A stretch of 16,258 bases of DNA, from contig MVAQ01000335.1 in the NCBI GenBank assembly GCA_014825775.1, forward strand, positions 1-16,258. The letters run 5' to 3'. Under the pieces are notes generated by a model. That model was not told the origin of the DNA and did not search any database. It saw nothing but the letters and a program-made list of their open reading frames with translations. The translations under genes were made by a program, and so were the position numbers. This stretch comes from Krasilnikovozyma curviuscula. Its lineage: Eukaryota > Basidiomycota > Tremellomycetes > Cystofilobasidiales > Mrakiaceae. Below are positions 7,989-16,258 of the stretch, one piece after another. How positions within the stretch are numbered: position 1 is the first letter of the stretch; every line of letters begins with the position of its first letter.

Positions 7989-8769
7989 CTAATACGTTCC
8001 TGCCCATGGCTCTGGCTTGGGATACACTTGCAGTACCTTTTCGCCTCTAATGTAGACCCTCAGCCTTCTCATCCTCCGTTCCAAGTTATCCACTCTTTCA
8101 ATATCATACAGAACACTGTATATAGCGACTTCCTCGTGTGAAAGGTTGAGAATACTGGTTTCGTTGGCGATGAGAGGGAGACAAAGATCACGATGCTGTA
8201 ATGAAAGCGCATGTCAGCTGAGTATGGTCACATTTATTAAGAATAACAGTCGTTGGAATTCAGCGTACCGGATAGATACCATGAATGGATGGAAGCTCCT
8301 GGTAGATACGATGGGACGCCGATTTACGTTGTTCTTTTTTGTGTGATTTCTGTAGATAGAAATCAACCGCCAAGAGAAACATGGGATTCAAAAGGGATAT
8401 CCAATACAAAGACAGGTCAAATCATGGTCAGTTGTCAATCGTCGAAGGACCGGCACCTCGCCAGAAAACTTGAGGTCTTAAGATGACGATCACACTCACA
8501 AGGATGGTTTCTCTCTTCTGTTGCGTGACCTGGTTTTGCAGCAAGTGTAACTCGGATTTTAGCTGCAAGTTCTCTTTGACCAAAGGCTCCAGCGCAGACC
8601 CAATCTGCTTGATAGCTAAGCCATCTAGTTGAGATATGTTGAGAGTATAGGACTGCTGTGAGACCGGCTCGGGCTGTATTGATTGGAGTAGGGGTAATGA
8701 AGAGGATTGTTGTTTTTTCTTGAGGCGAAGAGTAGCTGGCGCCATATGAAGATACATTCCAGTTTCCAT
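7989..8769 (-). CDS. Small three-exon gene for a coiled-coil protein of unknown function
   Basis: Exons are 8769-8500, 8349-8269 and 8195-7989. Each exon is a whole number of codons (90, 27 and 69 with stop), giving 185 residues. Intron 1 (8350-8499, 150 nt) has GTGAGT...CTACAG. Intron 2 (8196-8268, 73 nt) has GTACGC...TTACAG with a perfect CTGAC branch motif; a nearer CAG at 8218-8220 would lead to a stop. Met1, Met5 and Met9 are all possible starts. Residues about 50-88 form a likely coiled coil (LEPLVKENLQLKSELHLLQ), and the C-terminal exon is charged and helical (YDIERVDNLERRMRRLRVY), ending PWAGTY. There is no signal peptide or membrane segment. I do not recognise the family and assign no function. 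The three in-phase exons with good splice sites argue that it is a real gene. Confidence 0.7.
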
Positions 8770-8990
8770 TTTGCCAGAAACGAAAAGTCGTGAGGTCTTG
8801 TTGTGGTTGGAAACGAGCTTTGAAAACGAGCTAATAAGGGAAAGGGGAAATACGAGCTGATTTATCCGTTTTCCTTTCGGTTTTTGTCGGCGGGGCGGTC
8901 AGATTAGATACGGGGAAGCGGGGTCGGACGTTGGTTTGAATCGGACGGCAAGGAAACGGAAGGGTATAAAGACGGATAAGGGATATCTTT
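8770..8990. promoter_or_regulatory. Repeat-rich upstream region between the small gene and 9018
   Basis: ACGAGCT occurs three times: within AAACGAGCT at 8811-8819 and 8824-8832, and ATACGAGCT at 8850-8858, with starts 13 and 26 bp apart. Further right an imperfect inverted repeat has outer arms TTATCCGT (8862-8869) and ACGGATAA (8972-8979) and inner arms around TCCGTTTTCC and GGAAACGGA. A TATAAAG lies at about 8965 on the plus strand. The position, directly upstream of the minus-strand gene start, suggests a promoter, but no factor can be named. Confidence 0.35.
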
Positions 8991-9017
8991 TTTTAGAAAT
9001 TTAAGGCTGTTACAACT

Positions 9018-9440
9018 ATGATAGGTCTGCAATGTTTTCGTTCGCGCAAACGCAAGGCGCGACTGCATTTAAAATTTCTGACTGATAAGGATCTTACCAG
9101 TAGGCTTTGTTTACCAGTACTACTACATGCCTTATTGAAGTTGAAACGAAACTGGCTTTACGGTCTCATCGTCGTGTTTGAATTTAAACTAGCCATTAAC
9201 TTAATTTCCAGTCTTGTCGAGCAAACGAAGTGAGTATATTTTTCCAAAGCTGAAATTGGCTAGAAGAAATCTGAAAATCCCACACGAGTAGGTTTCAAAA
9301 GTCTCAGAAAGTTCCACAGAGGACAGATATCTGCCTATACTTTACCTTTTGGATTTTTATATCTAGCGACACATTCCCTTGCACTCATGTTGCTCGTTCC
9401 TCGGTTTCAACATCTCTCTCTCTCTCCTGTCATAATATAG
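9018..9440 (+). CDS. Doubtful two-exon frame, small basic protein
   Basis: An ATG at 9018 lies 54 nt after a TATAAAG. Exon 1 would be 9018-9229, intron GTGAGT...CCACAG 9230-9319 (90 nt), and exon 2 9320-9440 ending in TAG, for 110 residues. The first exon is rich in Lys, Arg and Leu with a hydrophobic stretch (LYGLIVVFEFKLAINLI); the second has another (FGFLYLATHSLALMLLV). No family is recognised, and an open frame of this length could arise by chance. The spacing to the TATA box is the only positive sign besides the splice sites. Confidence 0.18.
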
Positions 9441-10079
9441 CTAAGTTATTCGTGAGTATAAATTAATGGGGGATGCTGTTGGTAGTTGAGTGGTGAGACA
9501 GTGCCCCAGCGTGCCTGATTCCTCATGGCTTAGCTCGTCACTCGGTGATGTGGTTGTTTTCAAAAAGACCTGAACAGCGGCTATTGGTAGAGTGAGCTTG
9601 ACCTTTGACTAGTTTCCAGTTGGAATTATGATGACGCGGAGGACTGAGATAAATTAATTGAGGTTGTGTGATTGTCCTACCAACTGCAACACCACGATGA
9701 AGAGCAAGCATCGGTTTTCGTCGGCGCAGGTGCTATGGAGCAAGATGTAGGACAGGAACACAGAACAGAGGAGAACACTCCCGCAGCTTGGGGAATTAGC
9801 AAATGAAATCCCATCATCATGATGGATGGAACTCACTGCGTGACGACCAAAGACCTGGTGGACTGCAAAGTAAGGGTAATTGGCGAATATCAGGGGCTTG
9901 GTAGGCTCAGATGACTGTTATTTGTTAGATTCTGTTTCTGCTATTTGTAATTCGATAGTTGCACCATTGGTCTCTTTCAGGCTGAAATTGGGTAGCATCG
10001 TCCCGATAACGTGCTGAAGAGCGGTCTGAGAATCCTGGTCTCAACCTGTAAACAATCGGCCGTCCGTCTCGCAGATCAG
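9441..10079. other. Intergenic, nothing recognised
   Basis: No frame with a recognisable domain and no RNA gene was found. It is AT-richer than the flanking genes and contains the 3' flank of the FAD monooxygenase on its right side. A 14-bp TC microsatellite lies just to the left (9413-9426). Confidence 0.5.
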
Positions 10080-11492
10080 TCACCACAACCACCCTTGTTT
10101 CCCAGCCACCACGGCATTCAAATCAACTCCTTCAACGTCATATCCAGTCTCTTTCATGTGCTGCAGCACTCCATTGTTCCACCAGAAGAACGCACGGAAA
10201 GCCACCTTTTTCGCCTCCCATACCCAGGGTCCAGTCTTTTTCTTGAGGGCAGCACCCCTCGATCCACCTGTCTCACGAAGATTTTCGACCCTCGGACGGC
10301 GGATAAGCTCGAAACGGGAAAAGATGGAGTTGTAATACTGAGTTGAAGTAAATTCGATGTTACCAGTTGTTTGTGGGTACTGCTCTGTGAGAAGCCGGGT
10401 GAGGATAGCTGCATCTTCGAAGGCAAGAGCTGACCCAAGACCATTTGGTGGAAGTGCATGTGCTGCATCACCAATGAGACACAGCCTGGAGGTATGGTAT
10501 GTGCTGACGCTGGGAATACTATAAGCTGGCCAGATTCGAGACGCTTTGTCGTCCGCTTCATCCAGGAGAGATCTGACAGGTTGGGTAGTGATATCTTTAA
10601 ACCCAGATTTGGCAGCTCTGGATCCTACACCTGATTCTTCCAACTGCTTCCACTCTTCGCGAGTGTGCTCAGGCATTGTTGTGCTTATACCCCAAGCGAG
10701 CGTCTCTTTGGAAGATTCAATTGGAATGGTCATAAAAATTCCAGAGGAGGTGAACATGAATGCTGGAAAAGTGAAGAACGGCGATGGTAATACAGCTGAG
10801 GCGGTGGGAAGGAGACCATTGACGACGCAGACGCCGTCGTAGGACGCTTTAGGAGATGCTTCACCAAGGACGAGCTGGCGAACTTTAGAGTGAACTCCGT
10901 CACAACCAATGAGGATATCACCTGAGTGAGAGCGGCAGCCAGCGAACGAGCGACACTGAGAATGCTCAGCAACGACCTTCAAACTCTTAGTATTCTACTT
11001 ACCTTGAGCTTGAGATCCATCTTCGAAGTAGGCGGTGACTCCATCATCATCTTCGACTACCCTTTCCAGCTTGACACCCCACTTTATATTGACCAGGTTA
11101 TTCAAACGATCGACAGATTCCAACAAGATTTTGTGGAGAGCGGTCCTCATGATGCGGATGGATGGGTATCCTCCTGGTTCTTCCCGACCAACCTGGATGT
11201 CGCCAAATTTCTCTCCGTCTTCAGAGTAAGCTCCAAAGCGATAGTAGACATAGCCTGCATTTCTGATTGCGTCGTAGACTCCGCTGGAGCCGGTCCATCG
11301 ATCCAGGACCTGGAGTGCAGAGGGCCCAAGGCTAATGGACCCCCCAGAATCGCTTCTCGAGGTGCGGATCTCAAATAGGGTCGAACTTATGTTGTGGGCA
11401 GCGAGGGCGAGAGCCAGGCAAGGGCCTGCTAAGCCGGCGCCTACGATGAGGACGTGGTTAGGTTTGATCGGAGGAGGAGTTGGGGGTGACAT
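10080..11492 (-). CDS. FAD-dependent monooxygenase (PHBH/salicylate-hydroxylase-like)
   Basis: This is a group A flavoprotein monooxygenase, which uses NAD(P)H and O2 to hydroxylate a small, usually aromatic, substrate; the substrate here is unknown. Exon 1 is 11492-11003 and exon 2 is 10921-10080; the intron (10922-11002, 81 nt) has GTAAGT and CACTCAG in phase 1. The 443-residue product is complete and of usual family length. It has the FAD-binding GAGLAG (residues 18-23) on a beta-alpha-beta start, the DG motif GDILIGCDGVHS (about 164-175), and the GD motif LIGDAAHALPPNGLGSA (about 312-328). No signal peptide or C-terminal membrane helix is visible, so it is probably cytosolic. The ATG at 11492 lies about 54 nt after a TATA box; an upstream in-frame extension is unsupported. 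It stands alone, with no pathway genes beside it. The fold is sure; the reaction is not. Confidence 0.92.
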
Positions 11493-11545
11493 GGGTGTTA
11501 TCTGATGTGTGTGTCCAGCAGGGGACGGTATTGTGAGCTGGGTGT

Positions 11546-11554
11546 CTTTATATA
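11546..11554 (-). promoter_or_regulatory. TATA box of the FAD monooxygenase gene
   Basis: TATATAAAG on the minus strand, 54 nt upstream of the chosen ATG at 11492. The short leader it implies supports that start rather than one further upstream. Confidence 0.6.
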
Positions 11555-11619
11555 TTCTGTCCGCCGGCGAAGCGACCGAGGCCACCCGGCAGCTGCCATC
11601 CAACCCACTGGGAACCACG

Positions 11620-12960
11620 GCAGTGACACATTAGAGACAGAAGAAGCAAGAGACCATTCCATCTAGCTCAATCACTCACTGAATGAGCAATCCGTCCGGT
11701 TCTTTCCCTCAGATGGGCATTGAACCCGGCTGGCTGCCCTGGCTAGAGCTAGTCACCAAAGCGACTGACAGAGGACAACTCCAATCCATTGGGTCACTGA
11801 GGAATACAAGTTGCAGGAATGTATAGAATCATAGAGTGCTCCTTCTCTGTACCATCTTTATCTGTGTATGGAATCTGATCTGGTCGAAGGTCAGACAGAG
11901 CAAGTCGCGGGGCGAGGGACCGGGGAACGACTGGGAATCTGCCCCTCGACGCTCACCTCGACAAAGCTGTAGCATATATAAAAGTGGCATAGAAAAGCAG
12001 CTTAGTATAGCTCCACCAAGCAAGTTCCCTTTTGAGTGACTTAAGGAAGTGATACCTTGTGTTTACAGCCGCCTACTTGTCATTCAGCAGTGTGTCAGAA
12101 GACGATTCATTTCGACATCACAGGTGTTGTTTCTCTATGTCTGAATCCTCTCTCTGTGAATAGATCCTGAGCGAGATTTTCTCTCCTTGTGGACCAACAA
12201 GCGATTAGATCTCTCCCTCGTACCAACTTCGTTTCTCTGCCCCTCCCCCATCAAGTTTCCCAGCAGCCAAAACGTGTAACTGCCTCGCTGGAGATATGGC
12301 ACGCTGTTAATAGGAGAGGCTTGACTTTGTCCTTCCTGAGGTTGGTGAGGGTGGCTTTTGTCTTCGCAAATGCACGCTGACTCGTCTTCTTTTTTTTGTT
12401 TACATTTCACAGGTGAGACCTGCGTCGATGAAGGAGAGCGTTCAGCGTTCAGCGGTACAACAAGGATACTTCTCTCTCTAATGATGTTCAAGCTGAAGGA
12501 TGGAAACAACATAAATTAAGTCGTCCCTTTTTGCTGTGGCGGTGCGGAGTACCTACCAACTGCTCATATGTGTGGTGACCATACTCACATTCCATTCTGA
12601 AATCTCGGTTGGGCTGGCCCACTCTCAATTATTGGACTATTGGATACAACTCACGATACTCAACTAGAAAGCACCCAGCAACCTTCTTGTCACCACTGCA
12701 GCCTTAGACTTTTTCAATGCCACCAGATTTCCTCAATACCACCCTGCTTCACTTCAACTTCTTCCCACGTCATACATACGAATGAGGGAACACTTTAAAA
12801 TGCACTGGAAACACCAGGCTCATTCTGTTTGGAAAACACATCGAGTTGCTCCAGCTTAATGACTCAGGAAAGCATCTCAGACGCGACGCGAGATCCTTCA
12901 TCTCATTCAACTTATATGGATAAGTGACGCCCCGCTCGACATACGAAGCGATGACTGAAT
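11620..12960. other. Intergenic, no supported gene
   Basis: A 125-codon minus-strand frame at 12135-12512 has no recognisable domain and biased, low-information composition, and I do not call it. A good intron 3' end (T-rich tract then TTTCACAG, about 12390-12411) sits on the plus strand but no exon with clear coding potential adjoins it. A tRNA-like B box at about 11717-11735 was examined and rejected. Confidence 0.45.
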
Positions 12961-13254
12961 TTATTTAGAGACGTCTGGTCTGGCTGTTTGGTCAAGAGCG
13001 AAGTCGTTCTGGGGGATGTCGGCAAGCTGGAAAAAGAGTTCATCGGTGGGTGCTCGTTGTCTTCTAAACGAACGGAGAAGGTCTTCCTAATTGTCAAGAT
13101 AGGAATGCAAAACTAGAAGATGAATGAGTGCATCGTCCTTCGGTTGGTCCAGAGCGGTGAGACATTCTCGTGTACGCAGGTAGATTTGGAGACCAAGTCA
13201 ACAGGAGATTGAATTGAGAGGCTTGCTGCCTGGTTCTGCTTTGTTAGACGTCAT
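12961..13254 (-). pseudogene. Possible decayed small gene with two in-frame stops
   Basis: Read from the ATG at 13254, one frame stays coherent for 98 codons to a TAA at 12961-12963, except for TGA (13198-13200) and TAG (13087-13089). The parts look protein-like: MTSNKAEPGSKPLNSISC, then LGLQIYLRTRECLTALDQPK and LIHLLVLHSYLDN, then EDLLRSFRRQRAPTDELF and QLADIPQNDFALDQ. The TAG could be the end of an intron (...CTTGACAATTAG), but I found no partner donor that keeps the frame and removes both stops. It could be a pseudogene, a gene with unrecognised introns, or chance. The family is not recognised. Confidence 0.28.
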
Positions 13255-13825
13255 CACTGAGTTTTGTTTTTGTCTCCTAATTAGTCTTTGATTGAACATC
13301 CATCCATATTCCCAGAGTGCAGCCGCCATCGTCCCCCCTCTCCCTTTTCCTGCCTTCCCTCCTTCAACCGCTGATCATCGACGACCGCTCTGCCCACTGT
13401 CCCCAATCAACGACGATCCTTCTTTGGTAAATTCTTTTCGTATCCAATTGGAGGATGAATAATTCAATGGGGGATCTTTTTCAGCTAGAATCCTTCCCAA
13501 TCATCATCGTCGCGGTCTCTGGGCCCAAGTCTACTTAACACAAGTGATGGTAACTTCCAACAACCCCTCTTGAACACTACCCAGCATATAGTCACTACCA
13601 CCTCTCTGCATTCCATCATCGCGTCCACTCCATAAAAAAACCTAGTTCTACCACCCTCCCTCGCCAATAGACCGGCTCCCCTTAAAACGCGCTTGTGAAA
13701 CGTGTAATTTAACAGCAGACGAAAACCATCGCACGCCCGATTGCCCCAACTAATATGTCCCTGGAACGGACGTTTGGTCATCATCAAGTGATGCAGGAGA
13801 GCGATCAGAAGAAGGGGGGCGATGG
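13255..13825. other. Upstream region of the RFX gene
   Basis: No gene is supported. A strongly pyrimidine-rich tract at about 13333-13366 and several ATCATC repeats are present. A 152-codon minus-strand frame (13485-13943) crosses the TATA box and the leader of the RFX gene, has no domain, and is taken as chance. The stretch probably contains the regulatory region of the RFX gene. Confidence 0.4.
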
Positions 13826-13831
13826 TGGAGC

Positions 13832-13837
13832 TATAAA
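13832..13837 (+). promoter_or_regulatory. TATA box of the RFX gene
   Basis: TATAAA in the context GGAGCTATAAAGCAGG on the plus strand, about 470 nt upstream of the first ATG of the RFX coding sequence. Transcription would start at about 13860-13870. Confidence 0.5.
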
Positions 13838-13930
13838 GCAGGCCCAGGCAGAGTGACTCCACCCAATTCATCCCCCCCAACTCACCACCTTTCTTCACAC
13901 AGCTGCGTTTCGCTGGTCGAGATAAACACT

Positions 13931-13982
13931 GTGAGTATTCCATCCATTACACATTCTCTTTTGCGGTCGTTAACTCCTTCAG
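13931..13982 (+). other. Probable 5'-UTR intron of the RFX gene
   Basis: GTGAGTATTC opens and TAACTCCTTCAG closes a 52-nt stretch with a T-rich interior and a TTAAC branch-like motif close to the 3' end. It lies in the ATG-free leader between the TATA box and the coding start. The size and signals match the coding introns of the neighbouring genes. Confidence 0.5.
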
Positions 13983-14305
13983 CTTGCTTGTCTTCATCAC
14001 AAGTAGACACGGTGCTGTGTTGCTACTGGCCGCGAGATTGGCTTGGTGCGCGGAATAAGGTTCGTTTCAGGATTCACGATCTATCCATCGACAGTTTCAT
14101 CTGAGTATCTCACCTTACTTCTTGTTTCGCCCCCTCAGAAAATAGGCAGGGATTTACTGTTGGTCACCATCCCCTTCCGCTCAGTGCGACACGCTCTTCC
14201 CATCAACCACATTTCACTTCACTCGACAAGTTCAGGCTGGCCTGAGTCACTTCTTGACAAATCCAAATCCTTTATCCCTTTTCTTCGTTGGCTGTGGAGC
14301 TGACT

Positions 14306-16258
14306 ATGAATCCTAACTTCAAGTATCCCTTGGTATCGACAAACCAACCTGTAGCAGATCGATCTGGCATCGACATGTCCCCAATTGTGACGGCTGATGC
14401 TAAAACTGGTGCTACTTCCTCTTCAACTCCCAAACCCCTCCTTTCTTCACTACCTCAGCCAGCACCAGGCTACGCTTTTGGTCGAGCGCCAGGAAAGCAG
14501 GCAACTCTCACCATCCCAGCACGGGCCACTCCTCAAGCTCCGAAACAGCTCGCACTCACACCAACAGCTTCCTCTTTCATCCCAAGTATTTCCGGAAATC
14601 AATACTCAAACTTCTTCGCCAACCCATATCTGCAGAATGAAGCAGCTGGAAGTCACGGTCCGGGCGGTGGTTCAGGTGAGTGCCTCAAAGAGCAGACTGA
14701 GCTCAATTGACTTCCCGGGTGGTGCTTCCTACCATTCGATAGTATCATTAACTGACCTCCATCTTTTTCGACGCAGGTTTCTTGAACTCCGACACTTTCC
14801 CAGTGATTCAACCCCCCATGCTGTCCCCAGCGCTTTCACCTCTTCTCGCAACTGGCATCACTATCGTTCAACGCTCACCAACGACTCCACAACAGCAGAG
14901 AAAAACATCTCTCTCTGCTCCTTCCAATAGAAATACCTCCGCTGCCTTCGATAGCTCTCCATTTAGTAACGGTAGATTCGACTGTTTAGATCCACAGGCC
15001 AGCAGACAATCACACCAAAACAGCCCTGTTGTCCAAGACCCATCTTCAAGGTTCCAAAATTTCCATGCCGATTCCACCAAACCGGAGTCGGAAATGATGC
15101 TCCCCCAAGCGCTCGATGCTACTGAAGGACACCGTCGCAGCTTCTCCGACAGCTCGATTGAATCCAACACCTCATCCAAGTCCTCAGTCTGGAGTCACAG
15201 CACAGGACCTGATATTATTATTGGAGGGGCGGAAGAAGCTGGCGGAGAAGTCGAATGGCTGACCGATTCTCCACAATCACTGCCGCCCAAGGTGTTCAAT
15301 GCGGCACCAAAGAGCGGTGGGTCTTCAATGCTGACGTCGCCTATGGCTCCAGTTGATTTTCACACTATCAAAATCAAATCAGACGGTAAAAACACTACCT
15401 GTTCATCGGAGCACTCTTCTCCAACATCGACATTCGACTGCGGTCCAGTCGGTGCGACGACTTTCTCGACAACCTCATCCAAGAATCACCTAACAAGAAG
15501 TCTCACCTCACCCACCACTCATCGTAAATCATCATCTGCGTCTTTGCATCCATCTATGAGACCTCGTCCGGTTAGAACCAGATCGCAATCAGTGCACTAC
15601 CCAACGCCTTACGTTCGGCGATCTAGTATTTCATCAGGGTCATCTTCCGACTTAGCATCTTCAACAAGCGGTTTATCCATCAACACAGACATCATTTTTC
15701 AAAGAAGAGACTCAGTCGTTTCATCCGCTACCTCAGATTTATCGGAATCTTCGTTGTCAAACATCGATTCTAACTCATCCGAACTTTTTCAACATGATCC
15801 TCTGGCTGTCCCAACTGGTTTCAAAATCATAAACAGAGGCCAAGCAGCTGCTGGTGCAATCCATGCCGAAGATAGTGAAGTCGTGATAGCTGCCGAGGCT
15901 GTCAAGAACGCTCGATCGTTGAATGCGACTGAGAGAGCTAAATCCGCTTTCGTGCACTCATGGTGAGTCAGAATTTGATGCAGCATATTTATGATGTAAT
16001 GAAATATTCTCTTGGAAACCGCAGGCTTGTACATTCCTACTTTCCATCCCGATCGTCGACTGTACCACGTCAAGCGCTCTATTACAGCTACAGCATGGGC
16101 TGCGAGAAGCTCGGCATCAAAGCCATCAACTCCGCATCGTTTGGAAAAGCAGTTCGTTCTTCCTTCGTTGGGATCAGAACTAGAAGGTTGGGCGTTCGAG
16201 GTAATTCAAAGTATCATTGTAAGTGCAGTCCCCTTCATATGTCGTGCTACAACTCGAC
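14306..16258 (+). CDS. RFX-family winged-helix transcription factor (5' part, runs off the window)
   Basis: RFX factors bind X-box DNA; in fungi they control DNA-damage and cell-cycle genes (yeast Crt1/Rfx1 is one). Exon 1 is 14306-14675, exon 2 is 14777-15962, exon 3 is 16025-16218, and intron 3 opens at 16219 (GTAAGT). Introns of 101 and 62 nt have GTGAGT donors; the first has a CTGAC branch. The 583 residues seen are mostly a Ser/Thr/Pro-rich, probably disordered N-terminus. RRxS kinase-type motifs lie near residues 245, 404 and 434. The RFX DNA-binding domain starts at about residue 508 (SAFVHSWLVHSYFP). It includes the hallmarks ASFGKAVRSSF and GIRTRRLGVRGNSKYH, which end at the third donor, just before the usual Y-x-G-I. 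ATG 14306 is chosen because no other ATG occurs between the TATA box and it. The rest of the protein is outside the window. Confidence 0.93.

Noticed and set aside
7580..8050. 156-codon plus-strand frame
   Set aside because: It overlaps exon 3 of the spliced minus-strand gene in antisense and shows no domain; part of its apparent sense comes from the hairpin.
10011..11378. Several plus-strand frames of 98 to 150 codons
   Set aside because: They are antisense shadows of the FAD monooxygenase exons.
11700..11775. tRNA-like sequence on the minus strand with a B box (GGTTCAATGCC) and an A-box-like TAGCTCTAGCC
   Set aside because: The two boxes are only about 11 nt apart, the T stem pairs at just three positions, and no acceptor or anticodon arm can be built.
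12135..12512. 125-codon minus-strand frame
   Set aside because: No domain, a charged repetitive composition and no supporting splice or promoter signals.
13485..13943. 152-codon minus-strand frame
   Set aside because: It covers the TATA box and leader of the RFX gene, has no recognised domain and odd composition.
1..16258. CRISPR array, bacterial operon, or toxin/defence system
   Set aside because: No regular spaced repeats, no bacterial ribosome-binding sites, and spliced genes throughout show a eukaryotic source.

Overview
The window looks like nuclear DNA of a filamentous fungus, most likely a basidiomycete. The supporting features are short GT-AG introns (about 50 to 150 nt) with CTGAC-type branch sites, Ty1/copia retroelements, and an RFX transcription factor with a long serine-rich N-terminus. 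A rust-type (Pucciniomycotina) source would fit the RFX sequence, but this is an impression and not a demonstrated placement.

Bases 1-5630 are a nest of at least five retroelement pieces. Element A is a copia element on the minus strand that runs off the left edge. Its gag-protease region has a single frameshift, its 5' LTR is at about 1267-1500, and its primer-binding site matches the anticodon arm of initiator tRNA-Met. A sits in or next to element B, a decayed copia gag-protease-integrase on the plus strand (1501 to about 3660). B abuts element C, a copia reverse-transcriptase fragment on the minus strand. C is split by element D (3864-5202), a short deleted copia element flanked by a perfect 5-bp target duplication, CCTTC; removing D restores C's reading frame. 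D is itself split by a solo-LTR-like element E (4633-5034).

Bases 5640-7980 hold nothing I can call a gene. On the minus strand at 7989-8769 there is a three-exon gene for a 185-residue coiled-coil protein that I do not recognise. It is visible only after splicing. A doubtful two-exon plus-strand frame follows at 9018-9440.

Bases 10080-11492 (minus) encode a complete two-exon FAD-dependent monooxygenase of the PHBH/salicylate-hydroxylase fold, 443 residues, with a TATA box upstream. Bases 11620-13800 are mostly non-coding, with one probably decayed minus-strand frame (12961-13254).

The right end (13832 to the window edge, plus) holds the promoter, an ATG-free leader with a likely 5'-UTR intron, and the first three exons of an RFX-family winged-helix transcription factor. 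Its DNA-binding domain is nearly complete when the window ends.

I see no shared pathway among the cellular genes. The most unusual signal is in element A's LTR: a tandem duplicate in which one copy lacks a 58-nt block with GTAAGT...TAG intron ends, as if spliced RNA had been reverse-transcribed.
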